Source: Chitinophagaceae bacterium
GTDB taxonomy: Bacteria > Bacteroidota > Bacteroidia > Chitinophagales > Chitinophagaceae
DNA length: 7,441 nt
Direction: 5' to 3'
Assembly: GCA_003456175.1 (NCBI GenBank)
Contig: DMPB01000183.1
Location: 1-7,441, forward strand
Part shown: positions 7,220-7,441 of the stretch, one piece after another
How positions within the stretch are numbered: position 1 is the stretch's first letter
Layout of the letters: each line of letters opens with the position of its first letter
The notes under the pieces: model-generated
Database searches by the model: none
What the model saw: only the letters and a program-made list of their open reading frames with translations
Told to the model about the DNA's origin: nothing
Position numbers and translations under genes: made by a program

Positions 7220-7232
7220 ACATGATTGTTTT

Positions 7233-7261
7233 AAAAAAGGGTAGCGAATACTCGCTACCCT
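7233..7261 (-). terminator. Rho-independent terminator or attenuator after the susD-like gene
   Basis: Positions 7238-7247 and 7252-7261 are perfect inverted arms of 10 bp (AGGGTAGCGA and its complement) closed by a 4-nt loop. Read on the minus strand, the stem is followed by a run of six U (7238-7233, the first in the stem). It lies 24 nt after the susD-like stop and ends 13 nt before the start codon of the membrane-protein gene. No T-run follows on the plus-strand side, so it should act on leftward transcription. Because so little room remains for a separate promoter, it may permit partial readthrough instead of a full stop. Confidence 0.88.
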
Positions 7262-7285
7262 CTAGATGCTTGAAAACTGAAACGA

Positions 7286-7441
7286 TTACCAATTTGGATT
7301 CTGCACCAAGGTAGGAACACGGTCGAGTTCTACCTGTGGAATCGGACATAAATTGTGTTGATTAGCATTATACACGCGTAGCTCACGCTTTAAACGTGTA
7401 GCATCACCATTCGGATAAGTTACTGGCACACGATACGTAGG
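7286..7441 (-). CDS. SusD/RagB-type glycan-binding lipoprotein, C-terminal end (runs off right edge)
   Basis: The minus-strand frame entering from the right edge gives 51 residues and a TAA at 7288-7286. The end of the protein reads LCPIPQVELDRVPTLVQNPNW. The IPQ.E.D.....QNP.W ending is the hallmark of SusD/RagB proteins, where this final stretch follows the TPR-like fold. SusD proteins sit on the outer-membrane surface and act as a lid on a SusC TonB-dependent channel to capture oligosaccharides. A susC-like gene is expected upstream, outside the window. It is followed by a strong hairpin terminator and then the COG4299-type gene in the same direction. The bound glycan cannot be read from this fragment; the GH92 neighbour suggests a mannose-containing one. 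Confidence 0.93.
   Translation of the reverse strand, partial: PTYRVPVTYPNGDATRLKRELRVYNANQHNLCPIPQVELDRVPTLVQNPNW

Noticed and set aside
1..7441. tRNA, rRNA, CRISPR array, insertion sequence or phage features
   Set aside because: The window is almost fully covered by protein genes; no regularly spaced repeats, transposase motifs, terminal inverted repeats or tRNA-like arms were seen.

Overview
The window looks like a carbohydrate-utilisation locus (PUL-type) from a member of the Bacteroidota, probably close to Chitinophagaceae. Reasons: the C-terminus of a SusD/RagB-type outer-membrane glycan-binding lipoprotein at the right edge, a GH92 alpha-mannosidase, a lipoprotein GH10-like enzyme, start codons with no Shine-Dalgarno sequence but A/T-rich leaders, and strong use of TAA stops. 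The family-level placement is an impression from codon and protein style, not a proven assignment.

Layout. (i) Positions 1-2371, minus strand, a tight three-gene run read right to left: an AmpG/SLC33-like MFS permease, a secreted SGNH/GDSL esterase, and the N-terminal 130 residues of a DUF4434 protein that runs off the left edge. Gaps are 13 and 14 nt, so they are very likely one operon. (ii) Positions 2372-2483, a 112-nt A/T-rich divergent promoter region. (iii) Positions 2484-5831, plus strand, a two-gene operon with a 6-nt gap: a GH10-like (GHL10/DUF187) lipoprotein and a GH92 alpha-mannosidase. (iv) Positions 5828-7219, minus strand, a polytopic HGSNAT/COG4299-type (DUF5009, also called NagX) membrane protein whose stop codon overlaps that of the mannosidase in a shared TTAA. 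(v) Positions 7220-7285, a short gap holding a perfect 10-bp hairpin plus U-run (terminator or attenuator). (vi) Positions 7286-7441, minus strand, the last 51 residues of a SusD-like protein; its SusC partner would be expected beyond the right edge.

How it may work together (inference): SusC/SusD bind and import a mannose- and probably N-acetylhexosamine-containing glycan. GH92 trims alpha-mannose, the GH10-like lipoprotein and perhaps the DUF4434 protein cut other linkages, the SGNH enzyme removes ester groups such as O-acetyl, and the MFS permease moves the released small sugar across the inner membrane. The HGSNAT-like protein either transports or acetylates an amino sugar at the membrane. 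N-glycan or a related amino-sugar glycan is the best guess for the substrate.

The least expected signal is not a gene: a 12-16 bp motif with core TTTRCCGTAAGG occurs five times on both strands, inside three different genes and in different reading frames. Two copies form an inverted pair that can fold as a 13-bp stem in the mRNA of the esterase gene. This resembles the behaviour of uptake-signal-type dispersed repeats and needs a genome-wide count.
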